Numbered from the stretch's first letter, positions 38,006-45,719 are shown. The stretch is DNA of 64,000 nt from Streptomyces sp. BK340 (GCF_007827595.1 NZ_VISR01000003.1:310001-374000); one strand, 5' to 3'. Notes: a model not told the origin generated them from the sequence alone. Made by a program: numbers and translations.

Positions 38006-38128
38006 GGCCCCGCGGGGCCCTCGCGCTTACCGAAGTCGTCGTCCGGTCCGGTCGTCACCTGGGGCACCCCACCGCGATGCGAGGGTTGCCGGTCAGCCAG
38101 CCAGGGCTTGGCGCTGACGCTCATGACC
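38006..38128 (-). promoter_or_regulatory. SAM-IV riboswitch with 3' hairpin
   Basis: The minus-strand RNA matches the actinobacterial SAM-IV aptamer. It starts GGTCATGAG and closes the basal stem with GTGACGACC; the conserved core ACCGGCAACCCTC and CGCGGTGGGGTGCCCC are intact, followed by GGTAAGCGCGAGGG, the 3' pseudoknot segment. In the second stem GTCAGC pairs with GCTGAC where the described mycobacterial example has GCCAGC/GCTGGC, a compensatory change that supports a folded RNA. A 14-base self-complementary sequence, GGCCCCGCGGGGCC (38006-38019), overlaps the aptamer's end and is the likely expression platform. SAM binding should shut off the transporter operon. Confidence 0.92.
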
Positions 38129-38141
38129 GTTCTGTGTGGCC

Positions 38142-38171
38142 AGTAAAGGCAGTTGACCGTTCACATGTCAA
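38142..38171 (-). promoter_or_regulatory. promoter of the SAM-IV/transporter transcript
   Basis: Minus-strand -35 TTGACA (38166-38171) and -10 TTTACT (38142-38147) are 18 bases apart. The predicted start is about seven bases before the aptamer's first base. GTTGAC and GTCAAC form a six-base inverted repeat across the -35, a possible operator. The promoter lies between the GST stop and the riboswitch. Confidence 0.65.
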
Positions 38172-38206
38172 CGGCTGTCCGCGGAATGGGACCGCCCGAC
38201 CTGCTC

Positions 38207-39124
38207 TCACCTGCTGGAAGTACCCGAGGCGTCCCCGGCGTGCCCCCTCCAGTCCAGGATCTGGACGGCGGCTCCGGCGGCTTCCAGCCCCCGGCAGTGC
38301 CCGTGATGGCGGCGGGCGATCCCGTCGAGGTCCAGGTGGGCACCGAAGGCGGGGTGGGCGGCCAGGCGGCGGGCGTGACCCCAGAGCGCCTGGTGGTCTG
38401 CGATGCGGTGCACGGCGGAGGCGTCGAGGTGGCAGCGGTGCACGGTGTCCAGCTGCACCAGCGTCACCCACAACTCGACGTCCGCTGCGGTGAGCCGGCC
38501 GTCGACGAGGTACTCCTCGCCCTCCAGGTACCGCTCGGTCCGGCCCAGCGTGTCCAGCAGCAGATCGAGCGCGGCCGCCCGCTCCGCGGGATCGGCGTCG
38601 GCCCGTCCGGCGCGCTGCGCGGCCTCCTCGATCCCCTCGGCGCAGAGCCGTTCGACGGCTTCGATCTGGCTCTCCGTGCCGCACGGGTACAGGGAGGGGC
38701 TCTCCGTGCCGCACGGGTACAGGGAGGGATGCCCGTTGCGGGGGAAGCGGTCCAGGTCGCGCAGGATGTCGGCGCTGTGGGTGCTGACGATGCGCCCGGA
38801 CCAGTCGTCGCTGAGCACCGGCGCGAGCGCCGGTCCGGTGTAGTGGTGGGCGCTCGCCTCGTACAGCGGGCGCAGGGCGGAGTGACCGCCGCCGGGACGG
38901 TCGGGGACGGCGGGCAGGAAGGACACCGGACAGCTGTCGTCGAGGCCGAGGAGGCTGTGCCCGATGGCGAGACGAAGTCCGTCGGGACAGGCGGTGGACA
39001 GATGGAGCCGGTAGCGGTGGGCCACGGCGTAGTGGCCGCTGCGCGCGTCCCGGCCGATCCGGCCCCGGAAGGCGGGGGCGGCGCGGTGCGCGGTCGGGAC
39101 GGCGGCGAGCGGAGTGATGGACAT
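38207..39124 (-). CDS. glutathione S-transferase-fold protein (ECM4/YqjG-like), with a 10-residue duplication
   Basis: Thiol-transferase-fold protein of 305 residues. RYRLHLSTACPDGLRLAIGHSLLGLDDS corresponds to the active-site strand of the omega-type family, with CPDG in place of the usual CPWA; the C-terminal helical domain includes ERYLEGEEYLVDGRLTAADVELWVTLVQLD. Streptomycetes use mycothiol, so glutathione may not be the co-substrate. A 30-bp exact tandem duplication inserts SLYPCGTESP in frame after residue about 140. Start ATG at MSITPL. The gene lies on the same strand as the transporter operon and is itself preceded by a cysteine leader peptide. Confidence 0.8.
   Translation of the reverse strand: MSITPLAAVPTAHRAAPAFRGRIGRDARSGHYAVAHRYRLHLSTACPDGLRLAIGHSLLGLDDSCPVSFLPAVPDRPGGGHSALRPLYEASAHHYTGPALAPVLSDDWSGRIVSTHSADILRDLDRFPRNGHPSLYPCGTESPSLYPCGTESQIEAVERLCAEGIEEAAQRAGRADADPAERAAALDLLLDTLGRTERYLEGEEYLVDGRLTAADVELWVTLVQLDTVHRCHLDASAVHRIADHQALWGHARRLAAHPAFGAHLDLDGIARRHHGHCRGLEAAGAAVQILDWRGHAGDASGTSSR
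38671..38728. repeat. 30-bp tandem duplication inside the GST gene
   Basis: Two adjacent copies, 28 of 30 bases of the second matching the first, beginning TCTCCGTGCCGCACGGGTAC. The length is a multiple of three, so the frame is kept. Confidence 0.9.
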
Positions 39125-39275
39125 GCGTCTCCCCTGAGGCGGGCGCGCGGACGTACGCGCGGCGGAAGCGTCGTCGGTCGGTGGGTGCGGAGGGACGGTC
39201 GGCGGGCCCGGTCCGGTGCGGCGGCGGGCCCGGTCCGGTGCGGTCGGCGGACCCGCTGAACCGTGACGGCCTGCC

Positions 39276-39317
39276 TCGACCCCGCGGGCTCGACCCCGCA
39301 GGCTCAACCCCGAGGGC
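39276..39317. repeat. three 14-bp tandem repeats at the end of a leader ORF
   Basis: TCGACCCCGCGGGC, TCGACCCCGCAGGC and TCAACCCCGAGGGC follow one another without a gap. The last contains the stop codon of the leader peptide. Each copy includes a CCCCG(C/A)GGG-like segment that can pair with its neighbours, so the array may contribute to attenuation. Further repeats of GGGCCCGGTCCGGTGCGG lie at about 39202-39245. Nothing else is seen between the leader and the GST start. Confidence 0.75.
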
Positions 39318-39426
39318 TGATGGCGCTGCAGACGCGCAGCAGGTCGATGTGCAGGCGGGAGGTGAGAAGGGGTGCGTACAACGGCGTACGGCCCGCTCGG
39401 CCGACCACCGTCCGGAGGCGCACCAT
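39304..39426 (-). CDS. leader peptide before the GST gene (variant cysteine type)
   Basis: A 40-residue ORF, ATG with AGGG four bases upstream. The core SRLHIDLLRVCSAISPRG fits the actinobacterial sulfur leader motif HIDLLRVxSA, but the usual ALC is AIS and the only cysteine (residue 33) lies two residues earlier. The stop is 179 bases before the GST ATG, a similar layout to the other two leaders in this locus. Confidence 0.72.
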   Translation of the reverse strand: MVRLRTVVGRAGRTPLYAPLLTSRLHIDLLRVCSAISPRG

Positions 39427-39562
39427 GTTTCCCTACCTGTTCACTAGGATTCCTTCCTCTGGAGTGTCGATCCGCTGTCGTACGACGTCAAGGGGGCGTC
39501 CACGCCTGGGACTCCGGGCGGGTGACGAGGGCGGTGCGGGGGACTCCTCAGAGAGTGCGACA

Positions 39563-39578
39563 TGTGACATAGTACTGA
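39563..39578 (+). promoter_or_regulatory. candidate operator of the hydroxyproline cluster, first copy
   Basis: TGTGACATAGTACTGA ends one base before the GTG start of the dehydrogenase gene. Its reverse complement, TCAGTACTATGTCACA, matches the element at 42497-42512 at 15 of 16 positions. CATAGT within it could also serve as a -10, which would make the transcript leaderless or nearly so. Confidence 0.6.
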
Positions 39579-39579
39579 T

Positions 39580-40758
39580 GTGGCGAAGCGACTGACCTGC
39601 GATGTCGTGGTCGTCGGAGCCGGAATGGTGGGCGCGGCCTGTGCGCTGTACGCCGCGCGGACCGGCCTCGACGTGACGGTGGTGGACCGGGGCCCGGTGG
39701 CCGGCGGCACCACCGGTACCGGCGAGGGCAACCTGCTGGTCTCCGACAAGGAGCCGGGCCCCGAGCTGGAACTCGCCCTGCTGTCGGCCCGCCTGTGGGC
39801 GGAGCTGGCCGGGGAACTGGGGGCTTCGGTCGAGTACGAGCCCAAGGGCGGTGTGGTGGTCGCCTCGACGCCCGGGGCACTCGGTGCGCTGACAGACTTC
39901 GCCGCGGGCCAGCGCGCCGCCGGTGTCACGGCCGAGCCCGTGGATCCGGCCGAACTCCGCTCTCTCGAACCTCACTTGGCCCCCGGCATGGCGGGCGGCG
40001 TCCACTATCCGCAGGACGCGCAGGTCATGCCCGCGCTGGCCGCCGCCCACCTGATCCGCGCCTCCGGCGCCCGCCTGCTCACCGGGTGGACCGTGACCGG
40101 GGTGCTGCGCACGGCGGACGGGTCGGTGCTCGGCGTCCGGACGGACCGGGGCGACATCCACGCCCCGGCGGTGGTGAACGCGGCCGGGACCTGGGGCGGT
40201 GGCCTCGCCGCACTGGCGGGCGTGCGCCTGCCGGTTCTCCCCCGCCGCGGCTTCGTCCTGGTCACCGAGCCGCTGCCCCGCATGGTCCGGCACAAGGTGT
40301 ACGCAGCGGACTACGTCGCGGACGTGGCGAGCGACTCGGCCGCGCTCAGGACCTCGCCGGTCGTCGAGGGCACGGCCGCCGGTCCGGTCCTGATCGGCGC
40401 CACCCGTGAACGGGTCGGATTCGACCGCTCGTTGTCCCTTCCGGCGGTACGGGCGCTGGCGGCCGGTGCGATCGGACTGTTCCCCTTCCTGGAGCGGGTG
40501 TGCGCCCTGCGGACGTACGCGGGATTCCGGCCCTACCTGCCCGACCACCTCCCGGCGATCGGCCCCGACCCCCGGCTGCCCGGCCTGTACCACGCCTGCG
40601 GCCACGAAGGCGCGGGCATCGGGCTGGCCACCGGTACCGGGCAGTCGATCGCCCGGGCACTGACCGGGAGGACGCCGCACCTGGATCTCGCACCCTTCCG
40701 TCCGGAGCGGTTCGAGGCCGCCGCCACCCCCGAAACGAACGGAGACGACACCCCATGA
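39580..40758 (+). CDS. D-hydroxyproline dehydrogenase, DadA-like FAD subunit
   Basis: DAO-fold flavoprotein that oxidises cis-4-hydroxy-D-proline to the pyrroline. VVVVGAGMVGAACALYAA near residues 8-25 binds FAD; GGTTGTGEGNLL and the C-terminal PDHLPAIGPDPRLPGLYHACGHEGAGIGLATGTG are typical of glycine oxidase/LhpB-like enzymes. It is first of three overlapping genes that match the three-part hydroxyproline dehydrogenase (flavoprotein, 2Fe-2S protein, second flavoprotein). GTG start overlapping an ATG in another frame. The cluster's epimerase and deaminase genes support the substrate. Confidence 0.87.
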   Translation: MAKRLTCDVVVVGAGMVGAACALYAARTGLDVTVVDRGPVAGGTTGTGEGNLLVSDKEPGPELELALLSARLWAELAGELGASVEYEPKGGVVVASTPGALGALTDFAAGQRAAGVTAEPVDPAELRSLEPHLAPGMAGGVHYPQDAQVMPALAAAHLIRASGARLLTGWTVTGVLRTADGSVLGVRTDRGDIHAPAVVNAAGTWGGGLAALAGVRLPVLPRRGFVLVTEPLPRMVRHKVYAADYVADVASDSAALRTSPVVEGTAAGPVLIGATRERVGFDRSLSLPAVRALAAGAIGLFPFLERVCALRTYAGFRPYLPDHLPAIGPDPRLPGLYHACGHEGAGIGLATGTGQSIARALTGRTPHLDLAPFRPERFEAAATPETNGDDTP

Positions 40759-41057
40759 ATCCGAGGGAACTGGCCCGGGCCCGGCCTGGCGCCCCGTTCA
40801 CCGTCACCTTCGACGGCAGGCCCCTTGAGGCACTGCCCGGCCAGACGGTCGCGGCCGCGCTGTGGGCGGCCGGTGTGACCGCCTGGCGCAGCACGCGTGA
40901 AGCGGGCCGGCCGCGCGGGGTGTTCTGCGGGATCGGGGTGTGCTTCGACTGCCTGGTGACCGTCAACGGCCGGGCGAACCAACGGGCTTGCCTGCTCCCG
41001 GTACGGCCGGGTGACGTGATCCGCACACAGGAGGGGACGGGCCGCGGCGATGACTGA
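40755..41057 (+). CDS. 2Fe-2S subunit of D-hydroxyproline dehydrogenase
   Basis: Small ferredoxin-like protein of 100 residues that links the two flavoproteins. The ligand pattern CGIGVCFDC with a further cysteine in RACLLPV is the HcnA/SoxA-type 2Fe-2S signature. TVTFDGRPLEALPGQTVAAALWAAG is the N-terminal beta-grasp. Four-base overlap with the gene before and eight-base overlap with the one after. Confidence 0.9.
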   Translation: MNPRELARARPGAPFTVTFDGRPLEALPGQTVAAALWAAGVTAWRSTREAGRPRGVFCGIGVCFDCLVTVNGRANQRACLLPVRPGDVIRTQEGTGRGDD

Positions 41058-42447
41058 GCGACCGCATCTCGCCGTCGTCGGGGCGGGCCCCGCGGGGCTG
41101 GCCGGAGCGCTGGCCGCGGCCGCGCGCGGCGTGCGCGTGACCCTCCTGGACGCGGCCGAACTGGCGGGCGGGCAGTTCTACCGGCAGCCCGCCGCCGCAC
41201 TCGGCGCCCGCCGCCCCCAGGCCCTGCACCACCAGTGGCGCACCTGGGAACGGCTGCGGGACGGACTCGACCGGCACATCGCCGCCGGACGGGTCACGCA
41301 CCTGACGGATCACCATGTCTGGTGCGTGGAAGGCGAGTTGGGGGACTTCGCGGTGCACGCGCTGCGCGGTCCCGCGCAGGAGGAGGGTGTCAGCGTCCGC
41401 GCGGACGCCGTCCTGCTCGCCACCGGCGGCTACGAGCGGGTGCTGCCCTTCCCGGGGTGGACGCTCCCCGGTGTCGTCACCGCGGGCGGCGCGCAGGCCA
41501 TGCTCAAGGGCGGCCTCGTGCTGCCGGGCCGTACGGCCGTGGTCGCCGGGACCGGGCCGCTGCTGCTGCCCGTTGCCACGGGGCTCGCGGCGGCAGGGGC
41601 CCGCGTGGCCGCGCTGGTCGAGTCCGCCGGCCCGAAGACCCTGCTGCGGCGGGCCCCGGCACTGGTCGCGCAGCCGGACAAGCTCGCCGAAGGCGCCTGG
41701 TACGGCGGCCGGTTGGTACGGCACGGTGTCCGCACCCTGCCCCGGCACACCGTCGTGGAGGCGCACGGCACCGACCGGCTGGAGGCGGTCACCGTCGGTG
41801 CGCTCGACCGGGATGGACGGCTCAGGCCGGGCCGCGTCCGCAGCATCCCCTGCGACACCCTCGCGGTGGGACACGGCATGCTGCCGCACACCGACCTCGC
41901 CGAGACTCTGGGCTGCACGCTGTCCGGTACGGACGTCCGTGTCGACGACGAACAGCGGACCGACGTACCGGGCATCTGGGCGGCCGGCGAGACCACCGGG
42001 ATCGGCGGCGCCGCCCTCTCGCTCGCCGAGGGACACATCGCCGGCCGCTCCGTCGCCGCCCGGCTGCACGGCACCACGCCCGATCCGCGCCGTTGGGCCG
42101 CGGCCGCTCGCGCCCGCACTCGGCTGCGGGAGTTCTTCGCGGTGCTCGACACGGTGTACGCCCCGCCCGCCGACTGGGCCGGCCGGATCACGGACGACAC
42201 GGTGGTGTGCCGCTGCGAGGAGGTCACCGCCGGGCAGGTCCGTACAGCCGTGGGCACGCTCGGAGCCGGGGACCTGCGCACCGTGAAGCTGCTCACCCGG
42301 GCCGGGATGGGCTGGTGCCAGGGCCGGATGTGCGGGCCCGCGGTGGCCGGCCTGACCGGATGCCCGCTCGCGCCGGGGCGCCGGCCGTTCGCCCGGCCGG
42401 TGCCGCTCGGGGTGCTGGCGGACCTGCCCGAGCGCGAGACCGACTGA
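41050..42447 (+). CDS. D-hydroxyproline dehydrogenase, NAD(P)/FAD-type alpha subunit
   Basis: HcnB/SoxA-like flavoprotein of 465 residues. FAD motif VVGAGPAGLAGALAAAARG near the start, AGGQFYRQPAA, VLLATGGYERVLPFPGW and WAAGETTGIGGAALSLAEG. The C-terminus carries a BFD-like 2Fe-2S module, VVCRCEEVTAGQV with CQGRMCG. It completes the three-subunit dehydrogenase. An 88-base gap with the second copy of the cluster operator follows. Confidence 0.9.
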   Translation: MTERPHLAVVGAGPAGLAGALAAAARGVRVTLLDAAELAGGQFYRQPAAALGARRPQALHHQWRTWERLRDGLDRHIAAGRVTHLTDHHVWCVEGELGDFAVHALRGPAQEEGVSVRADAVLLATGGYERVLPFPGWTLPGVVTAGGAQAMLKGGLVLPGRTAVVAGTGPLLLPVATGLAAAGARVAALVESAGPKTLLRRAPALVAQPDKLAEGAWYGGRLVRHGVRTLPRHTVVEAHGTDRLEAVTVGALDRDGRLRPGRVRSIPCDTLAVGHGMLPHTDLAETLGCTLSGTDVRVDDEQRTDVPGIWAAGETTGIGGAALSLAEGHIAGRSVAARLHGTTPDPRRWAAAARARTRLREFFAVLDTVYAPPADWAGRITDDTVVCRCEEVTAGQVRTAVGTLGAGDLRTVKLLTRAGMGWCQGRMCGPAVAGLTGCPLAPGRRPFARPVPLGVLADLPERETD

Positions 42448-42496
42448 CCGGCGCACCGACCGACCGGTGCCGGAGGCGTGCACACACCTCCGAAGC

Positions 42497-42512
42497 TCAG
42501 TAATATGTCACA
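42497..42512 (+). promoter_or_regulatory. candidate operator of the hydroxyproline cluster, second copy
   Basis: TCAGTAATATGTCACA lies 24 bases before the deaminase ATG, in the opposite orientation to the copy at 39563-39578. TAATAT inside it is a good -10 hexamer. The local GntR regulator is the obvious candidate to bind both. Confidence 0.65.
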
Positions 42513-42535
42513 CTCTATTGGATTGGGGACCACTC

Positions 42536-43432
42536 ATGACCCTTCCGGAGAACCGCCCCTGGCGCGGTGTCCTCGTCGCCACCGCGCTCCCGCTGCGCGC
42601 CGACCTCTCGGTGGACCACGACCGGTACGCCGAGCACTGCGCCTGGCTGGTGGAGAACGGCTGCGACGGCGTCGTACCGAACGGCTCCCTCGGTGAGTAC
42701 CAGGTGCTCACGCCCGAGGAGCGCGCCCGGGTGGTGGAGACGGCCGTGGCCGCGATCGGCGGCGAGCGGGTGATGCCGGGCGTCGCGGCGTACGGCGCCG
42801 CCGAGGCGCGGCGCTGGGCCGAGCAGGCGGCCGAGGCCGGCTGCGGGTCCGTGATGCTGCTGCCGCCCAACGCCTACCGCGCCGACGAACGGTCCGTGCT
42901 CGCCCACTACGCGGAGGTCGCCAGGGCGGGCGTCCCGGTGGTGGCGTACAACAACCCGATCGACACCAAGGTCGACCTCGTGCCCGAACTCCTCGCCCGG
43001 CTGCACGGCGAGGGCCACATCCACGGCGTCAAGGAGTTCTCCGGCGATGTCCGCCGCGCCTACCGGATCGCCGAACTCGCCCCGGAGCTGGACCTGTTGA
43101 TCGGCGCCGACGACGTCCTGCTGGAGCTGGCCGTGGCCGGCGCCAAGGGCTGGGTGGCCGGCTACCCGAACGCACTCCCCCGGGCCTCGGTCGAGCTGTA
43201 CCGCGCCGCCGTGGCCGGGGACCTCACCACCGCGCTCCCCCTGTACCGGCAGCTGCACCCGCTGCTGCGCTGGGACTCCCGGGTGGAGTTCGTACAGGCC
43301 ATCAAGCTGTCCATGGACGTGGTCGGCCGCTACGGCGGCCCGGTGCGCCCGCCCCGCGTCCCGCTGCTGCCCGAGCAGGAGGCAGCGGTCCGCGCGGCCA
43401 CGGAGAAGGCGGCGGCCTCGGGACTCGCGTGA
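42536..43432 (+). CDS. dihydrodipicolinate synthase-family deaminase (pyrroline-4-hydroxy-2-carboxylate deaminase)
   Basis: Aldolase-barrel lyase of 298 residues. The Schiff-base lysine is in HGVKEFSGD (near 165) and the tyrosine region is PVVAYNNP (near 138); GSLGEYQVLTPEER replaces the TGE motif region of DapA. In this cluster it should convert 1-pyrroline-4-hydroxy-2-carboxylate to 2-oxoglutarate semialdehyde with loss of ammonia. I took the ATG after the operator; a longer frame would cross the operator. The next enzyme, a semialdehyde dehydrogenase, is not in the window. Confidence 0.88.
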   Translation: MTLPENRPWRGVLVATALPLRADLSVDHDRYAEHCAWLVENGCDGVVPNGSLGEYQVLTPEERARVVETAVAAIGGERVMPGVAAYGAAEARRWAEQAAEAGCGSVMLLPPNAYRADERSVLAHYAEVARAGVPVVAYNNPIDTKVDLVPELLARLHGEGHIHGVKEFSGDVRRAYRIAELAPELDLLIGADDVLLELAVAGAKGWVAGYPNALPRASVELYRAAVAGDLTTALPLYRQLHPLLRWDSRVEFVQAIKLSMDVVGRYGGPVRPPRVPLLPEQEAAVRAATEKAAASGLA

Positions 43433-43483
43433 CCGACGGCAGGAAGGAAGGATCGCGAACCGACCACGGGAAGGAAACCGGAG

Positions 43484-44485
43484 ATGCGCAGCAAGCTCGT
43501 CCTGCACGCCGTCGACTCGCACACCGAGGGCATGCCGACCCGGGTGATCACCGGCGGGATCGGCACCGTACCCGGTGCGACGATGAACGAGCGGCGGCTG
43601 TACTTCCGTGAACACCGGGACCCCGTCAAGCAGTTGCTGATGAACGAGCCGCGCGGGCACTCGGCGATGAGCGGCGCGATCCTGCAGCCGCCGAGCCGCC
43701 CCGACTGCGACTGGGGCGTGATCTACATCGAGGTCTCGGGCTATCTGCCGATGTGCGGGCACGGCACGATCGGCGTGGCGACCGTGCTGGTCGAGACGGG
43801 CATGGTGGAGGTCGTGGAGCCGGTGACGACCATCCGCCTGGACACCCCGGCGGGGGTCGTGGTCGCCGAGGTCGCGGTGGAGAACGGCGCGGCCACCGCC
43901 GTCACGTTGCGCAACGTGCCGTCCTTCAGCGCTGGGCTGGACCGCAAGGCGGTGCTCGCCGACGGGCGGACGGTGACGTACGACCTCGCCTACGGCGGCA
44001 ACTTCTACGCCATCCTGCCGCTGGAGGAGTTCGGCCTGCCCTTCGACAGGGCCCGCAAGGACGACATCCTCGCCGCCGGGCTTGCGCTGATGGAGGCGAT
44101 CAACGGGGAGGAGGAGCCGGTCCACCCGGAGGACCCGTCCATCCGCGGCTGCCACCACGTCCACCTGTACGCGCCCGGCGCCACCGCCCGTCACTCCCGG
44201 CATGCGATGGCCATCCACCCCGGCTGGTTCGACCGCTCGCCCTGCGGCACGGGGACGAGCGCGCGCATGGCACAACTGCACGCGCGGGGCGAACTCCCGT
44301 TGCACACCGAGTTCGTGAACGAGTCCTTCATCGGCACCCGGTTCACCGGCCGGCTGCTGGGCACGACCGAGGTCGCCGGCATCCCCGCCGTCCTGCCGAG
44401 CTTCACCGGGCGCGCCTGGATCACCGGCACGGCCCAGTACCTGCTCGACCCGGCCGACCCGTTCCCGGAGGGGTTCGTCCTCTAG
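43484..44485 (+). CDS. 4-hydroxyproline epimerase (proline racemase family)
   Basis: Cofactor-independent epimerase converting trans-4-hydroxy-L-proline to cis-4-hydroxy-D-proline. Both catalytic cysteines are present: C91 in MCGHGTIG and C254 in SPCGTGTSA. The second cysteine argues against a dehydratase, which has threonine there. Length 333 matches the family. It sits between the deaminase and the GntR gene, all on one strand. Confidence 0.92.
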   Translation: MRSKLVLHAVDSHTEGMPTRVITGGIGTVPGATMNERRLYFREHRDPVKQLLMNEPRGHSAMSGAILQPPSRPDCDWGVIYIEVSGYLPMCGHGTIGVATVLVETGMVEVVEPVTTIRLDTPAGVVVAEVAVENGAATAVTLRNVPSFSAGLDRKAVLADGRTVTYDLAYGGNFYAILPLEEFGLPFDRARKDDILAAGLALMEAINGEEEPVHPEDPSIRGCHHVHLYAPGATARHSRHAMAIHPGWFDRSPCGTGTSARMAQLHARGELPLHTEFVNESFIGTRFTGRLLGTTEVAGIPAVLPSFTGRAWITGTAQYLLDPADPFPEGFVL

Positions 44486-44502
44486 CCACCGACTAGAATT
44501 CG

Positions 44503-45201
44503 ATGATGCGTGACATGGCACAGAAACCGCAGGACGCGGACGCACCCGTACTCCCCCGGCTGGGCGGCCGGCGGAGCAGTTTCCGCGAGCGGGTCGCCGA
44601 CGCGCTGCGGGCCGCGCTGATCGCGGGCGAACTCCGGCCGGGCGAGGTCTACTCGGCGCCGTCGCTCGCGGCCCGCTTCGGCGTCTCGGCGACGCCGGTG
44701 CGGGAGGCGATGCTCGACCTGGCCAAGGAGGGCCTGGTCGACACGGTGCCCAACAAGGGCTTCCGGGTCACCGCGGTCTCCGACCGGCAACTGGACGAGT
44801 ACACGCAGATCCGCGCCCTGATCGAGATCCCCACCGTGGTGGATCTGGCCCGCACGGCCGACCGGGTCTCCCTGGAGGCGCTGCGCCCGGCGGCCCGGGA
44901 GATCGTCGCCGCCGCCGCGGCCGGCGACCTGATCGCCTACGTCGAGGCCGACACCCGCTTCCACCTCGGCCTCCTCGCCCTGGCCGGCAACACCCACCTG
45001 GTCGAGGTCGTCGCCGACCTGCGAAAGCGCTCCCGCCTCTACGGCCTCACCGCCCTGGCCGAGGCGGGCCGCCTGCTCGCCTCGGCCGAGGAGCACCTGG
45101 AACTCCTGGACGCCCTGCTGGAGCGCGACGAGCAGGCCGTACTGGAGGTCATGACCCGGCATCTGGGGCATGTGCGCAGCTTGTGGGCGGCGCGGGAGTA
45201 G
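44503..45201 (+). CDS. GntR-family (FCD) transcriptional regulator of the hydroxyproline cluster
   Basis: Winged-helix repressor or activator with a ligand-binding FCD domain. The DNA-binding part is residues about 25-90 (ALRAALIAGELRPGEVYSAPSLAARFGVSATPVREAMLDLAKEGL) and the all-helical FCD domain follows, with the metal/ligand histidines in DTRFHLGLL and MTRHLGHV. It lies 17 bases after the epimerase. Its likely operator is the 16-bp element shared by the two gene blocks. A second ATG three bases downstream is possible. Confidence 0.87.
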   Translation: MMRDMAQKPQDADAPVLPRLGGRRSSFRERVADALRAALIAGELRPGEVYSAPSLAARFGVSATPVREAMLDLAKEGLVDTVPNKGFRVTAVSDRQLDEYTQIRALIEIPTVVDLARTADRVSLEALRPAAREIVAAAAAGDLIAYVEADTRFHLGLLALAGNTHLVEVVADLRKRSRLYGLTALAEAGRLLASAEEHLELLDALLERDEQAVLEVMTRHLGHVRSLWAARE

Positions 45202-45238
45202 GTCTCTCACCGTCCGACGCCCGGTGGGCGCAAGGAGA

Positions 45239-45268
45239 GGGGGCCACCGGCGAAGCGCCGGGGCCCCT
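45239..45268. terminator. hairpin between the GntR gene and the peptidoglycan-binding genes
   Basis: A 12-bp GC-rich stem with one bulged A and an AAG loop (CCGGCG-AAG-CGCCGG at the tip) sits between convergent genes and can serve both. Confidence 0.65.
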
Positions 45269-45280
45269 CACTCGGGCCAC

Positions 45281-45706
45281 TCAGCTCCCGACGAACCTGC
45301 CGGGCAACTTCCAGTAGCAGTAACCGGGACCGTTCCACATGTCCCCGTTGTAGGACTCGTCACCGGCCGACAGCAGGTACGAACCCGTCATCTTGCCGAT
45401 GATGCCGTCCGCGTCGAGACCTTCGACCTTCTGGAACCAGCGGACCATGGCATCGGTCTGCCGACCCCAGTCACCGTCCTCGTCGATGCGGCTGTACGGG
45501 GGCTCGCCCCGGCCGGACAGGTAGTTGTGGTGGGCGACGACGTAGTTGAGGTCGTGCTGCGCGCACCGCACGCCTTCGCCGGAGTCCCCGTAGGACAGGT
45601 TCCCCACGTTCGGGTCGGCGCTCGCAGTGCTCGTCACACCCAGCACCGAGGCTCCCGCCAGCGCGAGCGCCGCGACGCCCTGGACCGCCCTGCTCTTCAT
45701 GCTCAT
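45281..45706 (-). CDS. secreted peptidoglycan-binding-like protein, copy 3
   Basis: Small exported protein. Signal peptide to about residue 31 (TASA cleavage), then a single PG_binding_1-like domain with GVRCAQHDLNYVVAHHN, DEDGDWGRQTDAMVRWFQKVEGLDADGIIGKMT and the ending CYWKLPGRF. Two cysteines in the mature part could form a disulfide. It is the last of three adjacent paralogues separated by 13-14 bases. No enzymatic domain; cell-wall binding is inferred from the family. Confidence 0.82.
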   Translation of the reverse strand: MSMKSRAVQGVAALALAGASVLGVTSTASADPNVGNLSYGDSGEGVRCAQHDLNYVVAHHNYLSGRGEPPYSRIDEDGDWGRQTDAMVRWFQKVEGLDADGIIGKMTGSYLLSAGDESYNGDMWNGPGYCYWKLPGRFVGS

Positions 45707-45719
45707 CGGCCTCCCCCGC

